Below, piece after piece: positions 45,823 to 57,552 of a stretch of DNA of 64,000 nucleotides. A program made the position numbers and the translations under genes. Source of the stretch: Emmonsiellopsis sp. PD_33. Its lineage: Eukaryota; Ascomycota; Eurotiomycetes; Onygenales; Ajellomycetaceae. The notes below the pieces were generated by a model. The model saw nothing but the letters and a program-made list of their open reading frames with translations, had not been told where the DNA came from and did not search any database. Location of the stretch: positions 1 through 64,000 of the forward strand of contig JANTQF010000106.1 of NCBI GenBank assembly GCA_032988165.1, written 5' to 3'. Numbering within the stretch: position 1 is the stretch's first letter; each line of letters opens with the position of its first letter.

Positions 45823-48800
45823 ATGTCCCAACGCGAGTCCCCAAACCCGCCCACCGCAGATGCGCCAGGCGCTTTTCCCGATGCCGAGGACGGCGAAGAT
45901 GTCCCCCTTTCCTCCGATCTACAGTCTCTGTCGCGGGCTGTCAAGGCTCGCAGAGCTGAATATACCCGTCAACGGAAGATCCGCGTGAAAATTGGAACTT
46001 GGAATGTGGCAGCGCTGCCTGGGACGGAGGCGGAAGTGGGATACTGGTTCCCCCGGCGGTCAGGGCGATCACGAGAGGTACCGTCGAATATACCTGGCAG
46101 AGGGGTGCAGCAGCTGGCTGCAAGAGCAGGCGATGCGATGAAGGGTCATAAGAGGTTCGAGGCTGGGTCCTGGGTAGACCAGGAATTGGTTGGGCATGGC
46201 TCTGTACAGGATCCAGCTCCAACCGGCCCTAGGGGATATGGTGAAGATATCGATATCTATGTGCTGGGTCTACAAGAAATTGTGGATGTTTCTTCCCCGT
46301 CTGAAGCGTTGCGACCATATGTTGATCCTGCGCCCTCGAATAAATGGAAAGATGCTGTCCAGGAGGCACTACCCGAGGGATACAAGCTCGTATCTTCCCA
46401 ACAGCTGGTGGGACTTCTTCTGCTAGTATTTGCGTCTCCTTCGATTGCCCCGATTATTACATCTGTTAGTTCAACAGGGGTAGGTACGGGCGTGATGGGG
46501 TACATGGGAAACAAGGGCGGAGTTGCGACACGTATTGTCGTTGGAGGTACAGCACGCCTAGTATTTATCAATTGCCACCTAGCTGCAGGCGCAGAGAAAG
46601 GCAGCTTGGAGAGGCGGAATTGGGATGCATCGCAAATCGCTAGCCGGACTAAATTTGAACCGGTAGAAGAGGAGGATGACATCCTCGATAATGACGGCAA
46701 TGCTCTCGGCAATGAAGACTTTGCGTTCTGGTTTGGAGACCTGAATTATCGGTTGGATGATATACCTGGAGATGATGTTAGACACCTACTTCATCTCCAC
46801 ACGAGAAATGAATACCATGCTATGGCAAGGTCCCCTCTAGCGAACGATGAGAATGCGAATCCCTCGTCTCCGACAAAGAACGACAATAAACCGGACTCTG
46901 GGCGGTCCTCTTCAGATCTGAGACCTAATAACGAATTGAACGAGCAAACCATATCTATGGAAGATAATGACATCGAGCCACTCCTTGATCCAGCATCCCT
47001 TGAAACAACTCTTGCTTCCCTACTTCCCCATGACCAGCTCCACCAGCAGCAGCGGGACGGGAAGGCTTTCCACGAAGGTTGGAGGGAGGGAGATGTTTTC
47101 TTTCTACCGACGTATAAATACGACGTCGGGACGACCGGCACGTTTGATTCGAGCGAAAAACAACGTGGTCCAAGCTGGTGTGACCGCATCCTTTTTCGAA
47201 CCCGCCATGACTACTTGGAGTTTAAGCGAAAGATTAAAGAGGCTGAGGACGCGAAGAAAAGAGACGAGGAAATGAGAAACCTTGGCCTTGAGCAGGCAGC
47301 GGAAGATGATAGTGTTCTTTTTGATTATGACCCGGACCTTGATGGGGCCAACGACTACGATGAAAATGAAGATACGAACGGAGGCACAGGTGCCCCTGAC
47401 GATGACACTGAGCTCAAAGATATGATACAAATGGAGTCCTACACGTCGCACCAGGAGATCGTTTCATCGGACCACAAACCATTGGACGCGGAATTTGTTT
47501 TAACCATTGACGCCGTCGACCCTGAGTTAAAGGCCAAAATACACCAAGAAGTCGTCCGCGAGCTTGATAAAGCAGAAAATGAGGCGCGACCAGGCGTCAC
47601 TGTCGTTGTAGAGAACCAGCCTGAAGGTCCCAACGATAACCAACCCAGCACCCTTACTGAGGATCCCAACGCCGTCAACTTTGGTCAGGTTCGCTATGAT
47701 GTTCCAGCTCATCGAAGCTTGACTGTTGCCAACACTAGCGGTGTTTCGGCAACCTTTAGTTTCCATTATCAACCTTCTGACGACGGCGATTCAAATTCTG
47801 TCTCACCTCCCTGGCTCCATCTTCGTGTCGATGGGACTCCCGATGGTAACAGCCAAGATCCTAAAGCACGCCCGGAGTATACCTTAGCCCCAGGTGACAC
47901 GATGAATGTCCAGCTCATCCTATGCATATATGATATCACTTTTGTCCGGGAGTTGAACCATGGCCAGGCGAAAATTGAGGACATACTGGTTCTACGGGTT
48001 ACCAATGGACGAGACTATTTCATTCCAGTGTATGCCACTTGGCTTCCCACGTGTTTTGGTTTTTCGTTGGAAGAACTTACGCACATGCCAGAGGAAGGCG
48101 TTCGACATATAGATACCAAAACCCAAACTCTACAAGCCACGGATAGTCAAAATAAACAGGGATCCCGCCTTTCCGCGCCCCGAGAACTTTTTAGGCTGAC
48201 CGAGGCAATAGCGGAGCTCTCAGAACGGGCCATTGCTGAATGGGACATGATTGGGGATAATAGTGAAAGTAATACACTGCCACCGTGGAAATCCGAACAA
48301 CCAGGATGGCCGTTTGAGCATGAGACTTGGGCTTTCACTGATACCCGTGAGCGATATCACCTTCTCTCCTACGTCCGAGATGCGCTCGACACAAACGCCC
48401 CGTTTGCACCCATGTTTCCCCCAGAACTCCCTTCACGGCACAGGGTCGAGCTCCTTGCGGAAACCCTTATTTCCTTCCTCAAATCAATCCGAGGTGGCAT
48501 CATCACAGAATCCCTCTGGAAGGGCATAGAACAACAGATGATAAACCGCGAGAAAACGAAATCCCCACCGCTACCTGTCGACCAGGCTCAATCCCAAATC
48601 CTTGAAGCCCTATCCTCATCTCCCGCCCACAGCGTATCATTCACCTTCCTCACCTTCATGCTCAACCGCGTCGCCAACGAGATCGCCCCTTTATCAAACA
48701 CTGTCTCCTCAACACCATTATCCCCAACGATACCCAAATCAACCCCATCCCTCAGAACCCCATCAATCTCCGAAACCTCCCTATCCGACTCTATCCAATC

Positions 48801-49113
48801 AACCCCCGCCTCTCCAACATCCAGCCCTGCGCCAACGGCCCCGGCACCCACCAATGCGATCTCAAGGGCATTTAGTATCCGGCTAAGGAAACCAAGAAAC
48901 CAAGCCAGCATATCTGGTGGAGTCTATCCGGGCAGTTCTTCTACCGCGCAGGCCGCAGAAGCCACGGCCAAGCGGCAGGCTGTCAATAAGGCTTTTGCAA
49001 AGATATTTGCGGAAGCCATTTTCTCGAGCGACGTTCCTCGGCCGGAGAAGGACAAGGAGAGGAGGGTGTGGGAGGAGCGGAGGAGGGCAGTGGTGGAGCC
49101 ATTTTTGGAATGA
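45823..49113 (+). CDS. inositol polyphosphate 5-phosphatase, OCRL/INPP5B-like
   Basis: An uninterrupted 1096-aa frame. The catalytic domain runs from about residue 51 to 560: RVKIGTWNVAA, GLQEIVD, GNKGGVATRI, FINCHLAAG (catalytic His), FWFGDLNYRLDD near 300, PTYKYD then RGPSWCDRILF near 445, and SSDHKPLDAEF near 547. An ASH (immunoglobulin-like) domain follows at about 610-745 (VNFGQVRYDVPAHRSLTVAN), then a C-terminal part (about 790-1096) corresponding to the degenerate RhoGAP region of OCRL. A low-complexity loop of about 80 residues interrupts the catalytic domain near 330-400. The enzyme removes the 5-phosphate of PI(4,5)P2 and related lipids on endomembranes. No intron is needed, unusual beside intron-rich neighbours. 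Confidence 0.9.
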   Translation: MSQRESPNPPTADAPGAFPDAEDGEDVPLSSDLQSLSRAVKARRAEYTRQRKIRVKIGTWNVAALPGTEAEVGYWFPRRSGRSREVPSNIPGRGVQQLAARAGDAMKGHKRFEAGSWVDQELVGHGSVQDPAPTGPRGYGEDIDIYVLGLQEIVDVSSPSEALRPYVDPAPSNKWKDAVQEALPEGYKLVSSQQLVGLLLLVFASPSIAPIITSVSSTGVGTGVMGYMGNKGGVATRIVVGGTARLVFINCHLAAGAEKGSLERRNWDASQIASRTKFEPVEEEDDILDNDGNALGNEDFAFWFGDLNYRLDDIPGDDVRHLLHLHTRNEYHAMARSPLANDENANPSSPTKNDNKPDSGRSSSDLRPNNELNEQTISMEDNDIEPLLDPASLETTLASLLPHDQLHQQQRDGKAFHEGWREGDVFFLPTYKYDVGTTGTFDSSEKQRGPSWCDRILFRTRHDYLEFKRKIKEAEDAKKRDEEMRNLGLEQAAEDDSVLFDYDPDLDGANDYDENEDTNGGTGAPDDDTELKDMIQMESYTSHQEIVSSDHKPLDAEFVLTIDAVDPELKAKIHQEVVRELDKAENEARPGVTVVVENQPEGPNDNQPSTLTEDPNAVNFGQVRYDVPAHRSLTVANTSGVSATFSFHYQPSDDGDSNSVSPPWLHLRVDGTPDGNSQDPKARPEYTLAPGDTMNVQLILCIYDITFVRELNHGQAKIEDILVLRVTNGRDYFIPVYATWLPTCFGFSLEELTHMPEEGVRHIDTKTQTLQATDSQNKQGSRLSAPRELFRLTEAIAELSERAIAEWDMIGDNSESNTLPPWKSEQPGWPFEHETWAFTDTRERYHLLSYVRDALDTNAPFAPMFPPELPSRHRVELLAETLISFLKSIRGGIITESLWKGIEQQMINREKTKSPPLPVDQAQSQILEALSSSPAHSVSFTFLTFMLNRVANEIAPLSNTVSSTPLSPTIPKSTPSLRTPSISETSLSDSIQSTPASPTSSPAPTAPAPTNAISRAFSIRLRKPRNQASISGGVYPGSSSTAQAAEATAKRQAVNKAFAKIFAEAIFSSDVPRPEKDKERRVWEERRRAVVEPFLE

Positions 49114-50385
49114 TTTTTTCTTGTTTTTTTTTTTTTTTTTTTGAAGTCATCTTCGCTTCCTATTATCTTTGGTTGGCCTGGTTTTGTAAATTTTTGGGGG
49201 GGTCTTTTTTTTTTTCTTGCTGCAATTGCAGGAGTTTCATGTGAATAAATGAAATTGCGGAGTGTGGTATATATCCTGACTTCCATCCCTTCTTCTATTT
49301 CCTTTTTGTTTTCCTTTTTCTCTTCATATAATTTCTCTCACCTGTTAGGATTATATATATATTCTTCCATGTCGCGAGACGTGTTTGGCTGGTTCGATGT
49401 CGGAGGGAATTTATTGCAAGAATGCCATTTTTTGGAGATGTGCGTTCTGTCCTACGGGTGATTCATTATGAAATACTGGAGGTCTATGTTTTCTAATGGG
49501 CCGAGATGCATTTGGGAAGCACTCCTCCGCACACTAGGTCGAACCTAGCTTGAAGCAAAAGCGTTTCGTTTGCAAGGAGAATACGAAACCCCGGGATAAA
49601 ACTTTTCGAGTATCTATGTATCTACTACGCAAAACGCGCGTCCCAGACAACCACCAGGCACGGAGAGTCGAAGTCCGTCGCACGTCCTATAGATTTAGCA
49701 TGTTGCCTGATGATTCATATGCATGGGCTTTTTCCCACGACAATCAAGTTTTTTATCCGTGGAGGCAATTGTCCACTTGCCTAGACGAACCATAAGTGAT
49801 GCTTGAGCGTGGGAGTGGGCTTTTCTTATATATTTTCTTTTGTTGAGACTGACTTCGGAGTCTCGCCGTCATCCTGTTCGTTTCATGCAGCCAGCCTCCG
49901 AAACACGCATTCTTCATTACGCAGAACGGGTTCGAGTACGGTGCGTGGCTAGATATTTGTGGTGGAGATGGGTTAATGCAGGATGCTATGAGGTATGTAT
50001 ATTATCAAGTCCTAAAGATGGCGCTTTGGTTTAAAATAAGAGTTGTAGTAGGAGTAGGGAACTTAGATACTTCGGAATGTAAGTGTAAGTAGCTGTGTCA
50101 ATGCTATTTGGATATCAACCCAGCTGCATTCCTCCCTACTAATCTATTATTATATCCCCAACAAAACAGACGTGGCTAGTTTTTCTCTGACCATGGCACG
50201 CCAAAACGGTCAACCTTAACCCCGGAACCGGTTTTAAGCTCGCATGGTTCCCTACAACTACGATGATGTCACTCATCTTCAGCTCGCCATATATCTCACT
50301 CGCCATCCTATTTTCTCACTAGAGATACTGAAAACAACCCTACAAACCCCCCATACAACAAAGAGGAAAAAAAAAATCAGCAATC
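49114..50385. other. intergenic, no supported gene
   Basis: It starts with a T-rich 3' flank (T17 run near 49126). Open frames at 49550-49795 and 49840-50034 have no recognisable content. The last 150 bp form the leader of the OBAP gene. Confidence 0.45.
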
Positions 50386-51373
50386 ATGGCAAGTTCAAGT
50401 GATCGGATCCCAGGGGATCCCCTAAGCACCAAAAGCCGCGTTCTCGACACAGGAGCCGGACTAGTCCAGGACTTTTCACCCGTCAAGCAAATCTGCGAGC
50501 ATCTGAATGCCTTTCACGTATATGCAGATGATCCAACGCGCAGCGTTGAGACAAATCATTACTGTTCGCATGTAACAGAAGGTCAGGAATATATCAGACA
50601 ATTCATCTGGTTGCACCAGATATCAAATTCTAGTGGGAGAAAACAATTAAATGATAACTAATGCCCCGTTTGAGGTAGATGTGCGCCAATGCCTTCTGTA
50701 CGATTCACCAAAGCCAACTGCCAGACTCATCGGCGTGGAATACATGATCACACCGCGCTTGTTCGAGACCCTCCCGCCCGAGGAGAGGAAGCTTTGGCAC
50801 ACGCATGAATACGAAGTGAAGAGTGGGATGTTAATACTGCCCGGTCCATCAGGTAATAAAGTTCCTAATAAAAACTGCGAGTTGGGGGGAGGTGGCCACC
50901 TCTCCGAATTCCTTTATTCCTACTCGCGAACCAGCGCGATTATCGGATCGTTACTAATCTCTCTTTCTTTTTACTGCAGGGATCCCTACAGCAGCCTGGG
51001 AAGAAGCTGAGACGGCTGCAATGCGAGATGTCGTTAAGCTTTACGGCAAGATTTATCACTTCTGGCAGGTTGACAAGGGTGATCAGCTTCCCATGGGACC
51101 ACCGCAGTTGATGGGCAGTTTCACATCGGATGAGAGGGTCCGGTTGGCACATTCAGGAGGATTGAAGGGGCTGTGTGCAGAGCGTGATGAACGTTTCGGC
51201 ATAAGCCATGAGCAGAAGGCTGAGAAGAGGAAGGATATTGAACCGTTTGAGAAACATCCGGGTATGTATAGCCACTGCGAATAGATATCCTTTCTTTTGA
51301 TTGGTGGGTGATGGATAATATGCTGAGATGGAATGAAACTGTAGATGCCGATAGCATGTGGAAGAAGAGATAG
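50386..51373 (+). CDS. oil body-associated protein-like (OBAP, DUF1264)
   Basis: Four exons (50386-50581, 50679-50852, 50980-51261, 51345-51373) encode 226 aa, all phases agreeing. Family landmarks run in order: QICEHLNAFHVYADDPTR, HYCSHVTEDVRQCLLYDS, ARLIGVEYMI, LWHTHEYEVKSGMLILPG, WEEAETAAMRDVVKLYGK, YHFWQVDKGDQLPMGPPQLM and the C-terminal HPDADSMWK. In plants OBAP proteins associate with oil bodies; in fungi the function is not established. The family signature is reconstituted only when the small last exon is included. The length is normal for the family. Confidence 0.88.
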
Positions 51374-52753
51374 TTATAGGATTTCCACCCGATGATGGAA
51401 GATCGTTTCCGACCAGCAAAAAGCGGGCAAGGAGAGACGGGGAAATAAATGCCCGAATGCAGTAGTAGTACTCCACAGCAGAGGAGATCAGAATGAGCAT
51501 GAGAGTGTAACCTCTGCCTTTACTGTATATAAATTTGATAAGTCAGAAGTGAGTGCATTTGTCAATGAAAAGTTTATTAACTCATTTCTTATACCATCTG
51601 GGAATTCTAAAAGGCAACTATTGGATTGAGTACAGCACTAAAATCACTCTCCATGCCCATGTGCTTTAGAAACCATTTTTAAACTGTCACCATTAAGACA
51701 CTAATACTGATAGGCACTACTTTATATAGTCTAATAAATTACATACGCAAAAGAATATCCATCCAGTGCTACAAATAATATGCCCTCTTGGCAAAGTCAA
51801 TGAGTGTCTTGTACCTACTGACAGAATTCTGAACTCCTTGTCCCGCATCCGATTGAACCGATGCACGTCGAAAGAGAGAGTAACACTTGGACGTCTTTCT
51901 TGACATGCAGTATTCGACTTATCTGTAACTCCCATCATACAGAAAGAAATAGATCATGAGATAGGAAGCCCAGACGGGAGAAACTCGCCCCTTCTTCCAC
52001 CCTACCCTACTAGCACCTAGATACTATAACTAGACCCGCCCCCCAAGCTCCAACTCTCAAAACTAACTTTAAGCTCATGGAACTAGCTCCCACCACAGCC
52101 GCGCACCATTCCCAATAGAGCCTAGTGTCCAACCTTAAATCCACAACCCCAGCCCTACCAAGCTTCTAGAAATAGAAGCCTGTCCCCTACTTGTTCGTTT
52201 CTCTATCTACTTTCGATACTTGGTGGGGGTAAAATTTCAAAGTGTTTTTCTTTTTTTACTTCTTCTTTCCCAGGGTTATCCGCCAGGCAAGCCGGGTTAC
52301 TTTAACGAAGAGGTTTTCGGATTCATCGGGGTAGATTTCCTTCCTGCGCGTCCTGCCGGTCCGCGACGGCTCTTTCGGGTGGTGGAACGTGGGGGGAGGA
52401 AAGGTGACGGAAGATGCGGGAGGGAAATAGGAACAAACGGGTGATTTGAGGGGAAGTTTAAATGGGAGGAAGGGGGTATAAGTTCTTGGTCGTTTCCCGG
52501 GCTTTTCCTTTTTTCCCTTCCTTCTCCCTCACTCCTATCATGAGTCAAGCTCCTCCCTCACTTCTCACTTCATTTCTCATCACTCGGACAGACGCGTTTG
52601 TTTCATAGTAATATTACTCTCTGCATCCATTCAACTAGCAGCCAGCTAAAGGAATATCTCCAGAATCGTGAGAGATATTTCCTTCTTTTTTCTTTTTCTT
52701 TCTATTCCCTATTTCGATCAAAGGACAGAGCGAACATCCACTCAAAAGTCATC
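51374..52753. other. intergenic and long leader of the next gene
   Basis: About 1.4 kb. T-rich and CT-rich runs precede the next start (52245-52270, 52500-52560, 52680-52710). The latter resemble a pyrimidine-rich fungal leader. No gene is supported. Confidence 0.45.
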
Positions 52754-53902
52754 ATGTCCTCTCCTCAAAACACCACCAACAACAACACCAACAATAACAC
52801 CAACAACAGCAACGGCAACAACAACAACAATATCACCACCGCCACCACCACTACCACCACCACAACTCCCCGTCTCTCACTCTCTAGCCCTTTTACCCCC
52901 GACACATCCGCCCCTCTCGCCATGTCCACCTCATCACCCCCACCCACTACTAGCCCCTCCTCAATTCCCGACCCCGCTGCCTATCAACTAGCCTGCATCT
53001 ACCTCGAACAGATGCGCGAGATACTAGGCGTCGACGTGTCCTCACCAATGCCCCTGACGCTCGCGCAGGTCCATGAGGCCATGGAGCAGCTGCGCGTGCT
53101 TGCCCAGGAGCGCAATGGGGAAGCGCAAAAGACCAAGGGAACGGGGCCGGGGCAAAAATGGGGGTTGTGGAAAGATTGTGCGGAGATCTGGTGCAACAAG
53201 GTCATGCGGCAGGTGGATAGGGTGGCTTTGATGTTTCGGAAGGGGGATGGTAACGGCAAGGTCAACGATAACGGCAACGGCAACGGCAACGGGAATGATG
53301 AGGGCAAAGATGACAATAACGAGAGAAACGTCGCTGTCGATGGAAAGGGCAATGGCAACGGCAAGGGCATGGATAGCGAGGAGAAGAGCGTCCACGATAG
53401 CGACGAGGAAAATCTAGCCATCTGCAATAAATATCGCCGGGAATACGTGATGCAGTATTTTAAGGGGCTAGAGGACCATCCGGACATAGAGCGTGTGCTG
53501 CAGTCGGTCGATCGACAAATTGGTCCTCCATGTCTAAGGAACTGCGATGGTGATGCAGGTACCAACGCCAATACCAGCATGGGCGTGCCCGCGCCCGCCC
53601 CTGCTGCTGCTACTACCTCTACCGCAGCCACCCCCGCAGAATACACTATCGAGTCGGGTCTAGATGCAAATGTCAGCGCCAGCAGCGTGAAGACCCCCGT
53701 CGACAGTGAAACAGCTGAGGCTATCATCGCTACAAACGCCAACGACGACAGCAGCAGTAACAGCGATGTTAGCAAAGAAGATGCGGACGGCGAGTACGAC
53801 CTCGTTGCCTTGGAGGACGGGGATGACGGTCGGCCGGTTCGTAGCCAGTTTGCCAGTTTTGACTTGCCAGTGGAGGCAAAGCCGCCGGAGGGGTTGTTGT
53901 AG
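52754..53902 (+). CDS. low-complexity protein with a short conserved-looking core, function unknown
   Basis: A single exon of 382 aa from the ATG at 52754; the frame is open upstream without a better start. The first 75 residues are Asn/Thr/Ser/Pro runs. A folded-looking core follows at about 75-155 (AAYQLACIYLEQMREILGV, LTLAQVHEAMEQLRVL, WGLWKDCAEIWCNKVMRQVDRVALMF). A Gly/Asn/Asp-rich spacer encoded by GGCAAC repeats near 53262-53295 comes next, then a second helical piece (AICNKYRREYVMQYFKGLED) and an acidic C-terminus. The codon pattern and constant frame support coding. I do not recognise the family. Confidence 0.65.
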   Translation: MSSPQNTTNNNTNNNTNNSNGNNNNNITTATTTTTTTTPRLSLSSPFTPDTSAPLAMSTSSPPPTTSPSSIPDPAAYQLACIYLEQMREILGVDVSSPMPLTLAQVHEAMEQLRVLAQERNGEAQKTKGTGPGQKWGLWKDCAEIWCNKVMRQVDRVALMFRKGDGNGKVNDNGNGNGNGNDEGKDDNNERNVAVDGKGNGNGKGMDSEEKSVHDSDEENLAICNKYRREYVMQYFKGLEDHPDIERVLQSVDRQIGPPCLRNCDGDAGTNANTSMGVPAPAPAAATTSTAATPAEYTIESGLDANVSASSVKTPVDSETAEAIIATNANDDSSSNSDVSKEDADGEYDLVALEDGDDGRPVRSQFASFDLPVEAKPPEGLL

Positions 53903-55770
53903 TTTGCCTTTGCTTAATTTGTCCCAGTCCCTCAGCGTTATGGCCAGTTCTTTGGATGTTTTCCTGACTCTGTTTTGCGCCGATGCAGCAAGCGATGACA
54001 CGTTGGCCTGGTTCGAGCTACGGCTCGCCAACGCATGGATGTATGTGCATAGATTTCTTCTTCTTCTTCTTCTTCTTCTTCTTCTTCTTTTCTTTTTTCT
54101 TTTTTTTGGAATACAGTACGGTATGAAATCGGGTTGTACATGGATGGAGTCGGCTATCCGGTTATCCTACATTGCCTTCAGTTATTCATTTGGATATAAA
54201 ATAACATACCTACACCATTCATGAATCATGGCAATAGTATCCAAGCAATCAATCCCATTTCCAATTTGCCTCTGGGCTGTCCTGTGTTGGTCTCCTTAAC
54301 CTTAAGCCGGGACCGGACCGAATAGTAGTTTTGGGTTTGCAAATGCTAGAGCGCTAGTTAGTTTAGTCGAGTAGTGATTCTGATTTATGGAAACCATTAT
54401 TATGCTCCCACCCACCTCTGCACAGCGGAGGTACGATTAGGTTTGAATTTCCTAGGAAGGAGAGAGGTTTTCTCCAGGGGAAAAAGCCTGACACATATCC
54501 AAGAATCTAATTCACTCCCGCCCCCCCCTGTCGAGATGCTGGATGGGTATGCCTCGTTACTGTCATAAGAGGCTGAAGGTAGGTGGGTGGGTGGGTGGGT
54601 AAGTAGCATGGGATGAGACGCACGTAGAAACCGAAGCTGAAACTGAACTAGTATAAATGAATGAATGATTAAAAGAGATACTCACATACTCAAAAAAAGG
54701 AAGCAGGGGAGAAGAAAAAAAAAAGATAAAAGAGAAAAGAGAAAAAAAATTAAGAACGCAGTAATAATTTCTCTCCCTTTCCTTCCTTTGCTTCCAAATC
54801 CCAAAAAACATGCTACAAACCAGGAGACTGGGGAAACGGAAACCACAGGCACACAGAGAATAACTCCAACTCCACTCAGCTACCTACCCTTCCGTGCTAT
54901 ACAAAGAGTGAAAAAAAAAAGAACAGACAAGGAAATAAAATAAAACTTACACCATGCAAATCGAGAGTTTGAAAGAAGGAACGGACTAGCTTCCACTCGG
55001 CTCGGGACCTGGCAGCCACAAAGGAACGCAGGTCGAAAGGTGTAAAGGACGGGAGTTGAGGTGGGACTCGGTGGGTGAAGGGGATGGGGAGGAACAAGAC
55101 ATTAAAATCGATCCGAATAATGACTCTGAAATACAGAAAGGACACCGAACATCAAACAAAAAAGATAATATAAAAAAAATAGATAAGAGAGTTATGCTCC
55201 GCCATTTCCAACCAAACCAACCAAGATTGATAGAAAAATGGGCCAAGAAATGAAAGGGAAGCAAGAAAATCACACGCCTAGAAAGGTCCCAACCAACAAC
55301 CCCAACGACCAAGCCCCCCTTTTTTCTTTCGACAAAAGAAAAAAAAGAAGCGAACACAAAAACCTGCAATTACCAAAAAATAGCTCGAAGCCACCATCAA
55401 GCATCAAAACCAGACCATATTCGCGGGGAAAACCAAAAACATCCAACAAATATCCCCGACTAAAAAAGAAAATTGCTAAAAAGACGGGGAAGCCAGGTAA
55501 AATGAAACGAAAAAGAAAAAAGAGAATACTAGCCATCCCTATTTTGCCATTTGCCGTTGTGCCATTTTGTGTTTCCCCCGGCCCTTGAAAAATAAAAATT
55601 TCCCGTTCTCCGATGCGATTTTTTCTTGTACAGAAACTAACCAAAAAGGGGATATTCGTTCCGAGCTCTTACCCCCTTCCAACGCCAAAAAAAAAAAAAC
55701 CGCGCCCAAGAAAAGAGTTCGGAGACGGCCCGGGGTCATTAATTATGCCGTCACTGTGCGTCGTAGTCGC
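53903..55770. other. intergenic between convergent genes
   Basis: About 1.9 kb. It has a TTC microsatellite (about 54055-54088) and a GGGT run near 54583-54600. Long A-rich and T-rich stretches from 54.7 to 55.7 kb keep frames open in several directions through composition. No gene is supported. Confidence 0.45.
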
Positions 55771-57552
55771 TTAGCCCCAAACAGAAGCTTGAACGCCCAA
55801 GGAGTTCTTTGATCTCCATACTCCGCTTCCATTACCCCATCCGAGACCAACGTGGCCGGATGGCTCACTCACGCCAGAGCCAGAGGCTGCGGCAGTAGAG
55901 TTGGAAGGATTGGATGCGGACGAAGTTGCCCGTTCATTCCCATTCATACCAGCGCCCGCAGCGGTGGTAGCAACCTCGTTGGGGGCGAACCCGTAGCCCA
56001 GCGGAGAGGGCAAGGGGGTTGTGGAGCGTTTGTTCAACGCCGGGTTGACTGCCTGTCCAGCAGCGGACTGCTGGAGGGGGCGAGATCCGATGGGCCCAAC
56101 TGATGTAACATTGGGTTTCGGCCCCAGCTGACGGGAAGATACCGAATCGGCGCTACCGCCACCCGGGGAGGAGGTAGAGGTCTGTGGCTGCTGCTGGTTG
56201 GGGTTGGAGTCGAAGATGCCGTACGAGGTAGGGTTGGCTCCGGAGCCAGGGGAGGCAGCGCTATTGGCGCGGGATGGGGATTGAGGAATGGCAGGGGACG
56301 GGCCAGTTCCAGCAGCGGATGAGGGCTGGCCTGCGTTCTCGGAGTTACCCTGGCCAAGGCCAAAAGGGTCTACACCTCTAGGGGAAGGGCCGCGTGCTCC
56401 GCTGCCGGTGGTGGTCGGGGTGCCAGCTGCTTGGTTGTCCGGGCGAGAGTTGGGATGTTCCTCGCCATTAGGGTAGAAATCGGGGCTAGCATTGCCATAC
56501 AGAGCACGGCGCTGGCGTGCAATCCATTCGCGTCGGCTTTCTTCGCTCATCGCAGCGGGACTCATGGAACGATCGGATTTGTTTCCAGACATTTCGGAGG
56601 AAAGGCCTTTTTCCAATGCAACCCATGTTAAGATACAAGTACAACACTCATGAACATATAAATTTTCGGAGGAGGAAAAAGGAAGGGAGCCATATAGATG
56701 CAGCAAACAAAAAATTGTCATGATAAAACACATATTGGTCCAGAAATAGAAGGTTGCAAAAACAAACAAAAACACCAAGGTCAAAATCAAGATAATCAAA
56801 CAGATAGGAAACGGATAGCAACGCTCGTCACGTACGGTGGATCTGCTGCTGATGGTGGTATTTGCGGAGCTCTCCCTCACGCTGTGCTGCCATCCGTCGC
56901 TTCGCCTGCATCATCTGCTCTACTTCGTTTGGGCGTCCCTGGTAACGTTGAGCAGCATAGAAACCTTGTACGTTGGATGCGGAGTGCGGGCGTAGAGATT
57001 CGTAGTCGCTAAGCGAGTTGTGACGCTGGGGCACGGAGCCCATCATGCGAGGATCTTTTGATGCCGTTTAGGATACGAAACCGAAATATATTTTTGGGGT
57101 TGGATCGATGGAACATACCAAACTCCTGGTAGGGGCGCCCCATCATCAGGGGGACAGAGTCCCGACGAGGAAGGCCGTTGAACAGCTTTCCACTCTTCAC
57201 CAGGTTGTCGATGGCACGATCAACCTCTTTAGACGTATTAGTATGTGGTTGAAAAAAACGCCCAACCCGTATTATATGCCGGACCCAATATCATAACCAG
57301 CGTCGATCCCATCGACAGGTGTAAAAAAAAATAAACCATACCATCAAACTGTGAAGAAAAGGCCGAGGTGTCATCGCGCTGGGACGTAGAGCTGGTACCT
57401 GTGGGCGGAGAGAATATTATCAGCGCATGCCCATGCACCCGACCATCGCAGAAGGGTCCCGTTGCCATACCAGATCGCGAAGGAGGAGCGGGTTGCTCCC
57501 AGGAAGCTTGGCGCATGGGCGCCTGCCATCCTTGAGGCTCATAATATGCCAT
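55771..57552 (-). CDS. conserved five-exon fungal protein, function unknown
   Basis: Five minus-strand exons (57471-57552, 57342-57398, 57119-57226, 56836-57054, 55771-56606) join in perfect phase to give 433 aa. Introns are 72, 115, 64 and 229 bp. The N-terminal half has an aromatic start (MAYYEPQGWQAPMRQASW), a helical piece (DEVDRAIDNLVKSGKLFNG), LPRRDSVPLMMG, and RPNEVEQMMQAKRRMAAQ, which looks like a coiled coil. A further motif, SEESRREWIARQRRALYG, lies near 170-190. The C-terminal half is Ser/Gly/Pro-rich and disordered. No enzyme or named domain is recognised; it may be a cytoplasmic regulatory or RNA-related protein, but nothing shows that. Confidence 0.75.

Noticed and set aside
54897..55740. 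Open frames in A-rich sequence on both strands
   Set aside because: Lys/Arg-rich or Phe-rich translations are composition artefacts of A/T runs; no domain and no splice pattern.
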